The translations under genes and the position numbers were made by a program. The notes below the pieces were generated by a model that searched no databases, was not told where the DNA came from, and worked only from the letters and a program-made list of their open reading frames with translations. A DNA stretch of 64,000 bases from Tenacibaculum finnmarkense (GTDB lineage Bacteria > Bacteroidota > Bacteroidia > Flavobacteriales > Flavobacteriaceae), in NCBI RefSeq assembly GCF_900239185.1, contig NZ_OENA01000016.1, positions 40,699-104,698 of the forward strand, in the 5' to 3' direction. Positions within the stretch are counted from its first letter, which is position 1; each line of letters begins with the position of its first letter. Positions 1 to 9,100 of this stretch are shown piece by piece.

Positions 1-1136
1 ATCATAAAAACAGTGTAGGTTACGCGTAATAATTTATATTTTCGGTTTAAAACCAAGCCTAAAAAGTATAAATCTTTGGTTAATGAACCGTATAAATAAT
101 CACGATCTTTCATCATTTCGTGCATTGCCCATTCAAAATCGGGTAAATTCATTTGATGGAAATTTCCGAAGAATAATAAATTTACTTTCTTATTTGCAAC
201 ATCTTCTTTGGTAAACTTGCCTTGCGTTACATTTGGTCGGGTGGCAATTATCGATAAAATAATAGAAGCCACGGTAAACAATATAAAAATTAACGACGGA
301 ATAATTAAATAATGATTCGTCGGATTGTCTAATTTTGGAATTAAAGTCGATAAACTCATCGAAATAATAATAGCATTTACTGATAACAAAATATTTGCCT
401 TGGTATCGGCAATATCGCTTAAAGTAATATGATTTCGAAGTGCCACACGAAACATCGTTTCAATACCTCTTTCTGGTAATTCTACTTTATTTTTCTTAAA
501 AGCTAGTTCTTCTTTTTTATGTTGTAATTTCTTATTTTCTTGTTGTAATTTTTGCTGATTTTTTAATAATTCAGCTAAATTTTTAGATGCTATTTTACTC
601 CAATTTTTAACTGCAAAATCGGTATAAAAACGATGTTTTGTTAAGAATTGAATATTATCTTCTAGCCATTTTTTATCAGAAACAACCTGTTGCTTAGTTA
701 ACTCCCACTCTTTTCTTAATAACAAGGTGTAATCACTAAAATTTTTACTTCCTAAATGAGCGCAATCAGCATCTTTAATTATTTTTTCTAACTTGGTTAC
801 AGGTTTTTCACAAATTTTTGTTGCTAAAATCAACTGTGAAACTTCTGAAATAACAGCTTGAGAAACGCCTTTATCTTTCAAAAAAACTGTTGCTATTTTA
901 ACACTTTCTTCCTCATGATTTTCGATGGATTCTGTATAACCTGTATCATGAAACCATGCTGCGAACAATAAACTATTTGATGATTCAACTGTTAATTTTG
1001 CTTCTTTTATTAATTCTTTCGTTTTTACTACTACTCGTTGGGTATGAAATACATTATGATATATAAATGAAGTATCTAATTTTTCATTTAATAGCGTAAT
1101 AACAAAATTTTCAGCTTCAATTAATAAATTTTCCAT
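1..1136 (-). CDS. HD phosphohydrolase fused to Pycsar-effector-like (DUF5706) membrane domain, 3' end cut by window
   Basis: Reading the minus strand from the ATG at 1136 gives an open frame of 378 codons that runs off the window. The N-terminal part (about residues 1-215) is an HD-type metal-dependent phosphohydrolase domain: a His at 27 or 31, the HD pair at 63-64 in FHDTGY, and a later Asp at 122 or 124 in KDADCAH. Residues 190-215 are charged and probably coiled. From about 225 follows a domain with DIADTKANILLSVN and two membrane segments (about 247-266 and 276-297), which I recognise as the Pycsar effector (DUF5706, PycTM) type. In that family the membrane part responds to a cyclic nucleotide. 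No cyclase gene is visible next to it. The fusion suggests nucleotide hydrolysis coupled to a membrane module; the substrate is unknown. Confidence 0.85.
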   Translation of the reverse strand, partial: MENLLIEAENFVITLLNEKLDTSFIYHNVFHTQRVVVKTKELIKEAKLTVESSNSLLFAAWFHDTGYTESIENHEEESVKIATVFLKDKGVSQAVISEVSQLILATKICEKPVTKLEKIIKDADCAHLGSKNFSDYTLLLRKEWELTKQQVVSDKKWLEDNIQFLTKHRFYTDFAVKNWSKIASKNLAELLKNQQKLQQENKKLQHKKEELAFKKNKVELPERGIETMFRVALRNHITLSDIADTKANILLSVNAIIISMSLSTLIPKLDNPTNHYLIIPSLIFILFTVASIILSIIATRPNVTQGKFTKEDVANKKVNLLFFGNFHQMNLPDFEWAMHEMMKDRDYLYGSLTKDLYFLGLVLNRKYKLLRVTYTVFM

Positions 1137-1254
1137 CAAAAATATTTTTTGCTAAATTAAGCATATTATTCTACTCTTATTAGTTGTAATTTTGACGTGT
1201 TTAAAACGACTATTATTTTATAAAAACTACAATTAACCACCAAAATATTTTAAT

Positions 1255-1701
1255 ATGCTTACTTGGAAAAATATTATTCACTTTGCAGTAAACGAAAACC
1301 CAACACCTATAAAAAGAGTTGAAAAAACCGAAACTCAATGGAAAGAATTATTAACTGATGAACAATTCAGAATTACCCGTTTAAAAGGAACTGAACGTCC
1401 TTTTTCTGGAGAATTGTGTACTTCTTATGATCAAGGAAAATACAATTGTACTTGTTGTGACACACCTTTATTTGATGCTACTATTAAATTTGATTCAAGC
1501 TCAGGATGGCCAAGTTTTACACAACCAATTGCCGAAAATGCCATTAAATATCATAGAGATAGTACTTTTGGAATGGTACGTGTAGAGGTTTTATGCAATA
1601 GTTGTGATGCACATTTAGGACACGTTTTTCCTGATGGACCTGAACCTAGTGGTTTAAGATATTGCATCAATTCGGAATCAATGATTTTAGATAAAAATTA
1701 A
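1255..1701 (+). CDS. msrB: Peptide-methionine (R)-S-oxide reductase MsrB
   Basis: Reduces the R epimer of methionine sulfoxide in proteins and so repairs oxidative damage. The 148-residue protein has the two zinc-binding CxxC pairs (Cys65/Cys68 and Cys114/Cys117), the core SSSGWPSF at about 81-88, and the catalytic Cys137 in RYCINS near the C-terminus. This is a normal single-domain length with no export signal, so it should act in the cytoplasm. The stop codon lies 12 bases before the msrA start, so the two genes are very likely co-transcribed and cover both epimers of methionine sulfoxide. The first ten or so residues are not part of the conserved fold, so the true start could be slightly downstream. 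Confidence 0.95.
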   Translation: MLTWKNIIHFAVNENPTPIKRVEKTETQWKELLTDEQFRITRLKGTERPFSGELCTSYDQGKYNCTCCDTPLFDATIKFDSSSGWPSFTQPIAENAIKYHRDSTFGMVRVEVLCNSCDAHLGHVFPDGPEPSGLRYCINSESMILDKN

Positions 1702-1713
1702 AAAAATCAATTA

Positions 1714-2253
1714 ATGACAAGTAAAAATATACAAATAGCCATCTTAGGCGGTGGATGTTTTTGGTGTACAGAAGCCGTTTTTCAGGAAGTAAAAGGTATT
1801 GAAAAAGTGGTTTCTGGATATGCTGGCGGAAATGTTCCTGGACATCCAACATATAGAGAAGTTTGTAGCGGATTAACAGGACATGCCGAAGTAATTCAAC
1901 TTACTTTTGATGCTGATATTATTTCATATCAAGATATTTTAATCATTTTTATGACCACTCACAATCCGACAACCTTAAATCAGCAAGGGGCGGATAAAGG
2001 AACAGAATATCGTTCTGTAATTTTTTATCATAATGAAACTCAAAAAGAAATTTCAGAAATTGTTTTAACACAAGTTGCTCCTTTTTATGAAGATAAAATT
2101 GTTACAGAAGTTAGCCCATATACTATTTTTTATCAGGCAGAAATAGCACATCAAAATTATTACAAACAAAACCAAACACAAGGTTATTGTAGTTTTGTTA
2201 TTTCGCCAAAATTAGCAACACTTCGAAAATTGCATGCTCATAAATTAAAGTAA
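1714..2253 (+). CDS. msrA: Peptide-methionine (S)-S-oxide reductase MsrA
   Basis: Reduces the S epimer of methionine sulfoxide. The catalytic motif GCFWCTE is at residues 14-20, with Cys15 as the nucleophile. The conserved stretch for substrate binding (GYAGG, then HAEV) follows, and a Cys in QGYC near the C-terminus is a candidate recycling cysteine. At 179 residues without a signal peptide it is a typical cytoplasmic MsrA. It directly follows msrB, a frequent arrangement, and is followed 38 bases later by the SelO-family gene, another redox-linked protein. The three may form a small oxidative-damage operon; that grouping is inference from spacing. Confidence 0.95.
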   Translation: MTSKNIQIAILGGGCFWCTEAVFQEVKGIEKVVSGYAGGNVPGHPTYREVCSGLTGHAEVIQLTFDADIISYQDILIIFMTTHNPTTLNQQGADKGTEYRSVIFYHNETQKEISEIVLTQVAPFYEDKIVTEVSPYTIFYQAEIAHQNYYKQNQTQGYCSFVISPKLATLRKLHAHKLK

Positions 2254-2291
2254 TTTACCGTAATTTTGTCAATCCATTTATCCAAACACAA

Positions 2292-3857
2292 ATGAAGCTT
2301 AACATTCAAGATACTTTTACAAAAGAATTACCTGCCGATAAAATTTTAGAAAACACCAGAAGACAAGTTTTAGATGCTTGTTTTTCGTTTGTTGAACCTA
2401 AAAAAACAGCAAATCCGAAGTTACTTCATGTTTCAGAAGAGATGTTAACTGCAATTGGATTAACTAAAGAAGATGCAAAATCAGAAGATTTTGTAAACAT
2501 TTTTACAGGAAATAAAGTCTTAGAAAACACGCATCCATTTGCGATGTGTTATGGCGGACATCAATTTGGAAATTGGGCAGGACAATTAGGCGATGGTAGA
2601 GCTATCAATTTAACCGAAGTTGTACACAACAAAAAACGCTGGGCAATACAATTAAAAGGTGCTGGAGAAACTCCATATTCAAGAACTGCCGATGGTTTAG
2701 CAGTTTTACGCTCATCAGTAAGAGAGTATTTATGTAGCGAAGCAATGTTTCATTTAGGTGTTCCAACAACTCGAGCTTTATCGTTAAGTTTATCGGGTGA
2801 TGATGTATTAAGAGATATGTTATACAACGGAAATGCAGCCTATGAAAAAGGTGCAATTGTTTCTCGTTTAGCTCCAAGTTTTATTCGTTTTGGAAGTTTT
2901 GAAATTTTATCATCTAGAAAAAATTATCCTGCTTTAAAAAAGTTAGCAGATTATACGATTGCTAATTTTTATCCTGAAATTAAATCCGAAGGAAAACAAA
3001 AATATCTTGATTTTTTAACCCAAATAAGAAATCGAACTATTGAAATGATTGTGCATTGGCAACGTGTTGGTTTTGTGCATGGCGTTATGAATACCGACAA
3101 TATGTCTATCCTCGGATTAACCATCGATTACGGTCCTTACGGATGGTTAGAAGGCTACGATGCTGGCTGGACACCAAATACAACCGATAATCAGCACAAG
3201 CGATATCGCTACGGAAATCAATCACAAATTGGTATTTGGAATTTGTTTCAATTAGCAAATGCCTTGTTTCCGCTTATCGAAGAAGCGCCACCTTTACAAG
3301 AAATTTTAGATGAATATGCTGATATTTATCAAAAGAAATATTTAAAAATGATGACTTCGAAAATCGGTTTATTTTCTGAAGATGCTAATGATTATGAATT
3401 AATTGGTCGTTTAGAAGAAACGTTGCAATTAACAGAAACCGATATGACAATTTTCTTTAGAAATTTAGCCTTAATTTCTTCGGATGATACTTTTGAAACT
3501 GCTTTCGATAACATAAAAATCGCATTTTATACGATTATCGAAGTTAAAGATGAAATCAAAAATCATTGGCAAGATTGGTTTGAGCGTTATTTAAAAAGAT
3601 TACAACAAGAAACTTTTTCTGATTCAGTAAAAAAAGAAAAAATGAATGCTATAAACCCGAAATATGTATTGCGAAATTACATGGCACAATTAGCTATTGA
3701 TGCTGCCAATAAAGGTGATTATAATTTAATTGATGAATTATATGAATTATTAAAAAAGCCATATGATGAACAAGAAAAACATGAAAAATGGTTTGCAAAA
3801 CGACCAGAATGGGCTCGTAATAAAGTTGGATGTTCTGCATTAAGTTGCAGCTCTTAA
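2292..3857 (+). CDS. selO: SelO/YdiU family protein adenylyltransferase (pseudokinase fold)
   Basis: Members of this family transfer AMP from ATP to Ser, Thr or Tyr of target proteins, using a kinase fold with flipped nucleotide orientation. The 521-residue protein contains the glycine-rich GQLGDGRAI (about 97-105), LKGAGETPYSR with the conserved Lys (about 122-132), and the kinase-like HGVMNTDN and DYGPYGW segments (about 264-288). The C-terminus is CSALSCSS. In the human homologue the third-last residue is selenocysteine followed by two serines, and here the matching position is Cys519. The family is linked to redox stress, which fits the msrBA neighbours. The targets in this organism cannot be read from sequence. 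Confidence 0.92.
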   Translation: MKLNIQDTFTKELPADKILENTRRQVLDACFSFVEPKKTANPKLLHVSEEMLTAIGLTKEDAKSEDFVNIFTGNKVLENTHPFAMCYGGHQFGNWAGQLGDGRAINLTEVVHNKKRWAIQLKGAGETPYSRTADGLAVLRSSVREYLCSEAMFHLGVPTTRALSLSLSGDDVLRDMLYNGNAAYEKGAIVSRLAPSFIRFGSFEILSSRKNYPALKKLADYTIANFYPEIKSEGKQKYLDFLTQIRNRTIEMIVHWQRVGFVHGVMNTDNMSILGLTIDYGPYGWLEGYDAGWTPNTTDNQHKRYRYGNQSQIGIWNLFQLANALFPLIEEAPPLQEILDEYADIYQKKYLKMMTSKIGLFSEDANDYELIGRLEETLQLTETDMTIFFRNLALISSDDTFETAFDNIKIAFYTIIEVKDEIKNHWQDWFERYLKRLQQETFSDSVKKEKMNAINPKYVLRNYMAQLAIDAANKGDYNLIDELYELLKKPYDEQEKHEKWFAKRPEWARNKVGCSALSCSS

Positions 3858-3916
3858 TCTTATTTTGTTTATCAATAAAAGAATGTAAATTGTTTTTACC
3901 CTCTAATTAAACAGGT

Positions 3917-6900
3917 ATGAATTTCATCAAAAAATTTAGATATTTAGTGCTTTTTTTTACGGTTATATTATTAAATAATTGCGCTACTTTTAAGGCGCAA
4001 TATGCCGATAAAAACGCTGTAAAAAACATTGAAAAAGAAAAAAACAAGCTAAATTCTGATAAAAAAATCGCCCATACTTTTTATTTAATTGGCGATGCTG
4101 GAAATTCTGATTTAGGAAAAATATCGCCTGCATTAAAATATTTAAATAAACACATTGATACAGTTTCTGAAAATTCCACTTTACTTTTTTTAGGTGATAA
4201 TGTTTATGAAACAGGCGTTCCATCTAAAAAATCAAAAAAATATCCGTTAGCAAAACACCGAATTAAAGTACAAACAGATATTGCTAAAAAATTTGCTGGT
4301 AATTCAATTTTTATCCCAGGAAATCATGATTGGTACAACGGTTTAGATGGCTTAAAAAGAGAAGAAAAATTAGTTGAAAAAGCATTAGGAAAAAACTCTT
4401 TTTTACCTGAAAATGGCTGTCCATTAAAAAAAGTAAGTATTTCTAAAGATGTCGTATTAATTATTGTCGATACACATTGGTATGTTACTAATTGGGATAA
4501 TCATCCAAAAATAAACGACAAATGCGATATAAAAACAAGAAAAAAATTCTTTGATGAATTTAAAGGATTAATTAAAAAAGCAAGAGGAAAAACAACAATT
4601 ATTGCCTTGCATCATCCGATGTTTACTAATGGTTCTCACGGTGGATATTATTCTTTTAAAAGTCATTTAAGCCCACTTCCTGTTTTAGGAACGCTAAAAA
4701 ATATCCTAAGAAAAACCACTGGTATTGCCAATGTTGATTTACAAAATAAAAAATATAACGAGCTTAAAAAACACATTACAACTTTAGCTCAAGAAAACGA
4801 TAAAACCATTTTTGTTTCTGGTCACGAGCATAGTTTACAATACATTGTTGAAGATAATTTGCCCCAAATAATTAGTGGTTCAGGTTCTAAAAGTAGTGCT
4901 ACTAAATTAACTGGTGGTGCAAAATTCACTTACGGAAGTCAAGGTTTTGCACAATTAGATATTTATAAAGACGGGAGCTCTAATGTTCGTTTTTATTCAG
5001 TAAATGAACATAAAGTAGTGTACCAAACTAGTATTTTTCCTGCGGATAAAAACAAAAAATTTATTACGTATCCTTATCGAAATATTACAAAAAAATCGGC
5101 TAGTATTTACAGCGATAAAGAAGTTAAAAAAACAAAAGCATTCGAATATTTTTGGGGAAAACGTTATCGAAAAGACTTCGGAACAAAAGTAACAGCGCCA
5201 ACGGTAAATTTAGATACTCTTTTTGGCGGATTAAGACCTGTTAGAAAAGGTGGTGGAAATCAATCTAAATCATTGCGCTTACGCGATAAAAAAGGACGTG
5301 AATATGTAATGCGTGCCTTGCGTAAAAATGCGGTTCAATATTTACAAGCAGTTGCTTTTAAAGATCAATATTTAAAAGATCAATTTGATAAAACATATAC
5401 CGAAAGTTTATTATTAGACGCATTTACAGGCTCGCATCCGTATGCACCTTTTACCATCGGAACATTGTCTAAAGCGGCTGGAATTTATCATACAAACCCT
5501 GTTTTATATTATATTCCAAAGCAAAATGCATTGGGTTCTTTTAATGCTGAATTTGGCGATGAATTATATATGATTGAAGAACGTGCCGCATCTGGTCATG
5601 GCGATAAAGCAAGTTTTGGTTTTTCTGATAAAATAATTAGTACAGATGATTTATTAAAAAAATTAGCTAAAAGTGAAAAACACATATTAGACGAATCAGC
5701 TTATATAAAAGCTCGTTTGTTTGATATGCTAATCGGCGATTGGGACAGACACGAAGACCAATGGCGTTGGGCTGTTTTTAAAGAAAATGGGCATACAATT
5801 TATCGCCCTGTTCCTAGAGATAGAGATCAAGCATTTTCAATTATGGGTGATGGTTTTTTATTAAATATCGCTACTAGAATAATCCCTGCTTTACGATTAA
5901 TGAAAGCCTATAAAGAAGATTTAAAAAGTCCGAAATGGTTTAATTTAGAGCCGTATCCTTTAGATATGTCTTTAATTAGTCAGTCAGATAAAAAGGTTTG
6001 GGATGCTCAAGTAAAACATATTGCAGCTACAATTACAGATGAAATTATAGCAGAAGCTTTCAATCATTTTCCTGAAGAAGTACAAGGAAAAACAATTAAA
6101 ATCATCAAGAAAAAATTACAAGGAAGAAGGAAAAATCTGCAAAAAATATCTGATACTTATTTTAGTCATATCAATAAATTTCAAGTAATTAAAGGAACGA
6201 ATAAAGATGATTGGTTTGAAATTAATCGATTGCCAAACGGACAAACAAATGTTACTGCATATCGAATTAAAAAAGGAGAAAAAGGAGCTGTTTTTCATCA
6301 AAGAACTTATAAGCATTCAAAAACTAAAGAAATATGGATTTATGGTTTAGATGATGATGATGATTTTGTGGTAAAAGGTAACGGAGATAAGTTGATTAAA
6401 CTTCGAATTATTGGCGGACAGAACAATGATAATTATGATATTCGAAATGGTAAAAAAGTAAAAATTTACGATTATAAATCAAAGAAAAATACTTTTATTA
6501 CCAATAAAGGACGTAAAAAATTAACAGACGACTACGAAATAAATACATACAATTATAAAAAATTAAAGAACAATGCCAATGTTTTAGTGCCAATTATTGG
6601 TGCAAACCCTGATGACGGTTTTAAAATAGGCGTTTCTAACACTTACACTATTAATGGTTTTGAAAGAAATCCGTTTACAGCACAGCATAAAATTTCTGGG
6701 GCATATTATTTTGCTACAGATGGTTTTGAATTAAATTACTCCAATGAATTTGCAAATATTATCGGTAATTGGAATTTAGGATTTAACACACTATACACAA
6801 GCCCTAATTATGCAAAAAATTTCTTCGGATTTGGGAATAATTCTATAAACTTAGAAGCAGATAATTTTAAAAACAAAGATTATAATCGAGTTAAAATAAG

Positions 6901-7606
6901 TAAATTAATCGCAGGTTCTTCGGTTCATTGGAAAAGTGATTTGGATGCAATACTAAAATTAGGAATTAATTATCAATCATTTAAAATTGATAAAACTTCT
7001 GGTCGATTTATTACTTCACAAAAAATTCATTTTAACCGTCAAAATTTCTTTAATACTCAAGCTAGTTATCATTTTGAAAATACCGATAATACTGCTTTTA
7101 CTACCACAGGAATGAAAACAGCACTGCAAATTGGTTATACTTATAATTTAGAAAATAAAAATAGTTTTGCCTATACAATTCCGTCTATTTCTTTTGATTA
7201 CAAATTAATTCCTAGCGGAACAATAGTACTTGCCACTAAATTTAAAGGACATCTTATTTTTGGTAATGATTTTGAGTTTTATCAAGGGGCTAGTTTAGGA
7301 GCAAATAATGGATTACGCGGATATAGAAACGAACGTTTTACAGGTAAAAATGCTTTTTATCATAGTACTGATATTCGCCTAAATTTAACCACTTTAAAAA
7401 CAAGTTTAATTCCTTTATATATTGGAATTTACGGAGGTTTTGATTATGGTAAAGTGTGGATGAAGAATATGAATTCCGATACATGGAACACTTCTATTGG
7501 TGGAGGTATTTTCTTTAATGCCGCAAATATGATGACAGCTAAAGCTTCTGCATTCAATAGCCACGAAGGCTTACAAATAGCTTTTGCTTTAGGTTTTAAT
7601 TTTTAA
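3917..7606 (+). CDS. Lipoprotein metallophosphoesterase fused to C-terminal outer-membrane beta-barrel
   Basis: The protein has 1229 residues. It begins with a lipoprotein signal whose acceptor is probably Cys22 (LLNNC). Residues 50-350 form a calcineurin-like phosphoesterase with all metal-binding motifs: GDAG (59-62), GDN (93-95), GNHD (135-138), HH (232-233) and GHEH (302-305). A middle region of about 500 residues contains RMxD/GDWDRHEDQW-like acidic motifs and has no function I can name. The last 330 or so residues alternate hydrophobic and polar positions, contain a GLRGYRNERF motif, and end in Phe, as expected for a surface-antigen (Omp85-like) barrel. It is probably an outer-membrane phosphatase acting on an unknown phosphoester. 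The very long length and three-part layout are seen in other Bacteroidota. Confidence 0.8.
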   Translation: MNFIKKFRYLVLFFTVILLNNCATFKAQYADKNAVKNIEKEKNKLNSDKKIAHTFYLIGDAGNSDLGKISPALKYLNKHIDTVSENSTLLFLGDNVYETGVPSKKSKKYPLAKHRIKVQTDIAKKFAGNSIFIPGNHDWYNGLDGLKREEKLVEKALGKNSFLPENGCPLKKVSISKDVVLIIVDTHWYVTNWDNHPKINDKCDIKTRKKFFDEFKGLIKKARGKTTIIALHHPMFTNGSHGGYYSFKSHLSPLPVLGTLKNILRKTTGIANVDLQNKKYNELKKHITTLAQENDKTIFVSGHEHSLQYIVEDNLPQIISGSGSKSSATKLTGGAKFTYGSQGFAQLDIYKDGSSNVRFYSVNEHKVVYQTSIFPADKNKKFITYPYRNITKKSASIYSDKEVKKTKAFEYFWGKRYRKDFGTKVTAPTVNLDTLFGGLRPVRKGGGNQSKSLRLRDKKGREYVMRALRKNAVQYLQAVAFKDQYLKDQFDKTYTESLLLDAFTGSHPYAPFTIGTLSKAAGIYHTNPVLYYIPKQNALGSFNAEFGDELYMIEERAASGHGDKASFGFSDKIISTDDLLKKLAKSEKHILDESAYIKARLFDMLIGDWDRHEDQWRWAVFKENGHTIYRPVPRDRDQAFSIMGDGFLLNIATRIIPALRLMKAYKEDLKSPKWFNLEPYPLDMSLISQSDKKVWDAQVKHIAATITDEIIAEAFNHFPEEVQGKTIKIIKKKLQGRRKNLQKISDTYFSHINKFQVIKGTNKDDWFEINRLPNGQTNVTAYRIKKGEKGAVFHQRTYKHSKTKEIWIYGLDDDDDFVVKGNGDKLIKLRIIGGQNNDNYDIRNGKKVKIYDYKSKKNTFITNKGRKKLTDDYEINTYNYKKLKNNANVLVPIIGANPDDGFKIGVSNTYTINGFERNPFTAQHKISGAYYFATDGFELNYSNEFANIIGNWNLGFNTLYTSPNYAKNFFGFGNNSINLEADNFKNKDYNRVKISKLIAGSSVHWKSDLDAILKLGINYQSFKIDKTSGRFITSQKIHFNRQNFFNTQASYHFENTDNTAFTTTGMKTALQIGYTYNLENKNSFAYTIPSISFDYKLIPSGTIVLATKFKGHLIFGNDFEFYQGASLGANNGLRGYRNERFTGKNAFYHSTDIRLNLTTLKTSLIPLYIGIYGGFDYGKVWMKNMNSDTWNTSIGGGIFFNAANMMTAKASAFNSHEGLQIAFALGFNF

Positions 7607-7617
7607 AAAAACAATAT

Positions 7618-7989
7618 ATGATTACACAACAAATAGTATTAGTATCAGGGGCTTTATTTGGAGGTTTAGCCGTAATTTTTGGGGCTTTTGGCGCACATGC
7701 TTTAAAGAAAATTTTATCTGAAGATCAATTAAAATCGTTTGAAACAGGCGTGAAATATCAAATGTACCACGCCCTTGTTTTATTGTTTATCGGGAATTAT
7801 TTTCCTGCTCCAAATCAATTTATGAGTTGGGCTTTTATTATAGGAATTATGCTGTTTTCTTTTAGTATTTACGGATTAATTTTATCTGATGCCAAAGGAA
7901 AAAAAATGTCGTTTTTAGGACCAATTACGCCAATCGGCGGTTTGTTATTAGTTATTGGATGGATTATGCTATTAATACGCTTTATTTAA
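7618..7989 (+). CDS. DUF423 family small membrane protein (YgdD-like)
   Basis: A 123-residue protein with four predicted membrane segments and the family motifs GAFGAHAL (about 22-29) and YQMYHALVL (about 48-56). It belongs to the DUF423/YgdD family of inner-membrane proteins whose function is not established. Its start is 12 bases after the stop of the metallophosphoesterase gene, so it probably shares that transcript. Its last 8 bases overlap the 3' end of the convergent lipoprotein gene on the other strand. Confidence 0.88.
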   Translation: MITQQIVLVSGALFGGLAVIFGAFGAHALKKILSEDQLKSFETGVKYQMYHALVLLFIGNYFPAPNQFMSWAFIIGIMLFSFSIYGLILSDAKGKKMSFLGPITPIGGLLLVIGWIMLLIRFI

Positions 7990-8830
7990 TGGTAAACTCA
8001 TATAAGTTTCCGCCTTTTCCATGGGCTTTTTCATCGGCAATATAAAGGGTATTGTTATCTTTAAAAGTAATGCTTTCTTTTTGAGAAACATGCCCTAGCG
8101 GATATTCTTTAATTTCTCCAGAGAAAAAATCATCGCCTATAAAATTGGTCAATATAAAAACCGATTGACCATTTAATAAGGCTACTTTTTTTCCATCAGA
8201 AGTTATTGCTGCTGCGGTAATCCAACAAGGTAAATCATTACAGGTTTCAAAGGTTGAAATACGCTTTGCTACATGATTTCCTTTTTTAGCAGGAACTTTA
8301 TATAATGTTGTTATTCCGTACTTATTTTTAACCCTGCTTTTAGTAAAAATATATAAAAATCCGTTTTTATATAGTAAACTTTCGGCATCAAAAAAACGCT
8401 TTTTCTTTTTAGGAGGGAATTTGGTTTGAGAAGGATAGGAAAATTTAATTTTTTCGACATCAACAATATCTTTTTCTACTAAGTCTTGATGATTTATTTT
8501 AAGGATTTTTAAATTTTTACGCTTATTATCGTTATTTCCAAAATCGGCGATATATAGGTTTCCGTTTTCATCGGATGCGATATCTTCCCAGTCAGTATTT
8601 TTGGTATTTACAGCAACTTCTCTGATAATTTCACCCGCAGCATCAACGCCATAAATAATTGCTTTGTTTCCGCTATCGTTTAGCATCCAAAGTAATTCGT
8701 TATTCTTTATTTTTTCGATTCCTGAAACTTCTTCTAGTTGTTTTGGCAAATTACATTTCAGTTTTAATTCGCCAAAATTTTGACAACTAATTAGTGAAAT
8801 AAAAGCAAGACATATCATTATTATTTTCAT
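7982..8830 (-). CDS. Beta-propeller-like lipoprotein, function unknown
   Basis: A 282-residue protein starting at the ATG at 8830; the open frame reaches 8854 only through a TTG. Residues 1-16 form a lipoprotein signal (ISLISC). The mature part has repeated short beta-strand stretches such as LLWMLNDSGN, DWEDIASDENGNLYIADFGNN and AESLLYKNGFLYIF, typical of a six- or seven-bladed propeller related to SMP-30/NHL or phytase-like proteins. I cannot assign a substrate. The gene is convergent with the DUF423 gene. Upstream lies the first copy of the dispersed repeat. Confidence 0.65.
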   Translation of the reverse strand: MKIIMICLAFISLISCQNFGELKLKCNLPKQLEEVSGIEKIKNNELLWMLNDSGNKAIIYGVDAAGEIIREVAVNTKNTDWEDIASDENGNLYIADFGNNDNKRKNLKILKINHQDLVEKDIVDVEKIKFSYPSQTKFPPKKKKRFFDAESLLYKNGFLYIFTKSRVKNKYGITTLYKVPAKKGNHVAKRISTFETCNDLPCWITAAAITSDGKKVALLNGQSVFILTNFIGDDFFSGEIKEYPLGHVSQKESITFKDNNTLYIADEKAHGKGGNLYEFTIK

Positions 8831-8922
8831 AAAAAACACGGTTATTAAGCGCAATGATACGATTTTATTTTTTAGAGAAGTAACTTGCTTGTTTGCATAA
8901 TTTTAATAATTTGCAAATACCC

Positions 8923-9010
8923 CTAGCCCCGATTGAAGCTTTGTTTGAGCTCCTTTTTTTGATTTTTTTTCAAAAAAAGAGCGAGTGCGGAAAGCGGGAA
9001 ATTGCTTCAA
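8923..9010 (+). repeat. Dispersed 84-88 bp structured repeat, copy 1
   Basis: One of four near-identical intergenic copies in this window. It starts ctagccccgattgaagc and ends attgcttcaa. A GC-containing stem (GCTC plus a T run and GA, against TC plus an A run and GAGC) forms a hairpin in the first half. The outer GAAGC and GCTTC ends can pair. Between these is the conserved stretch gcgagtgcggaaagcggga. It lies between the starts of the 7982-8830 gene and the 3' end of the PhoD gene. Confidence 0.85.
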
Positions 9011-9022
9011 AAAATACTTAAA

Positions 9023-9062
9023 GAAAAAAAGTTCCTCAAAATAAATTTCAAGGAACTCTTTT
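9023..9062 (-). terminator. Terminator of phoD-like gene
   Basis: AGTTCCT at 9030-9036 pairs with AGGAACT at 9051-9057. Read on the minus strand, the hairpin is followed by a run of seven T. It lies 39 bases beyond the end of the phosphatase gene. Confidence 0.75.
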
Positions 9063-9100
9063 ATATGTTTTTGATGTTTTTGATATTTAATATACTGATT

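Noticed and set aside
1667..1852. Minus-strand small gene opposite msrB/msrA
   Set aside because: It lies across two well-supported genes, has no recognisable family and looks like a shadow frame.
3830..3857. Selenocysteine in the SelO protein
   Set aside because: The codon encodes Cys and the frame ends in a normal stop; no sign of an in-frame TGA readthrough.
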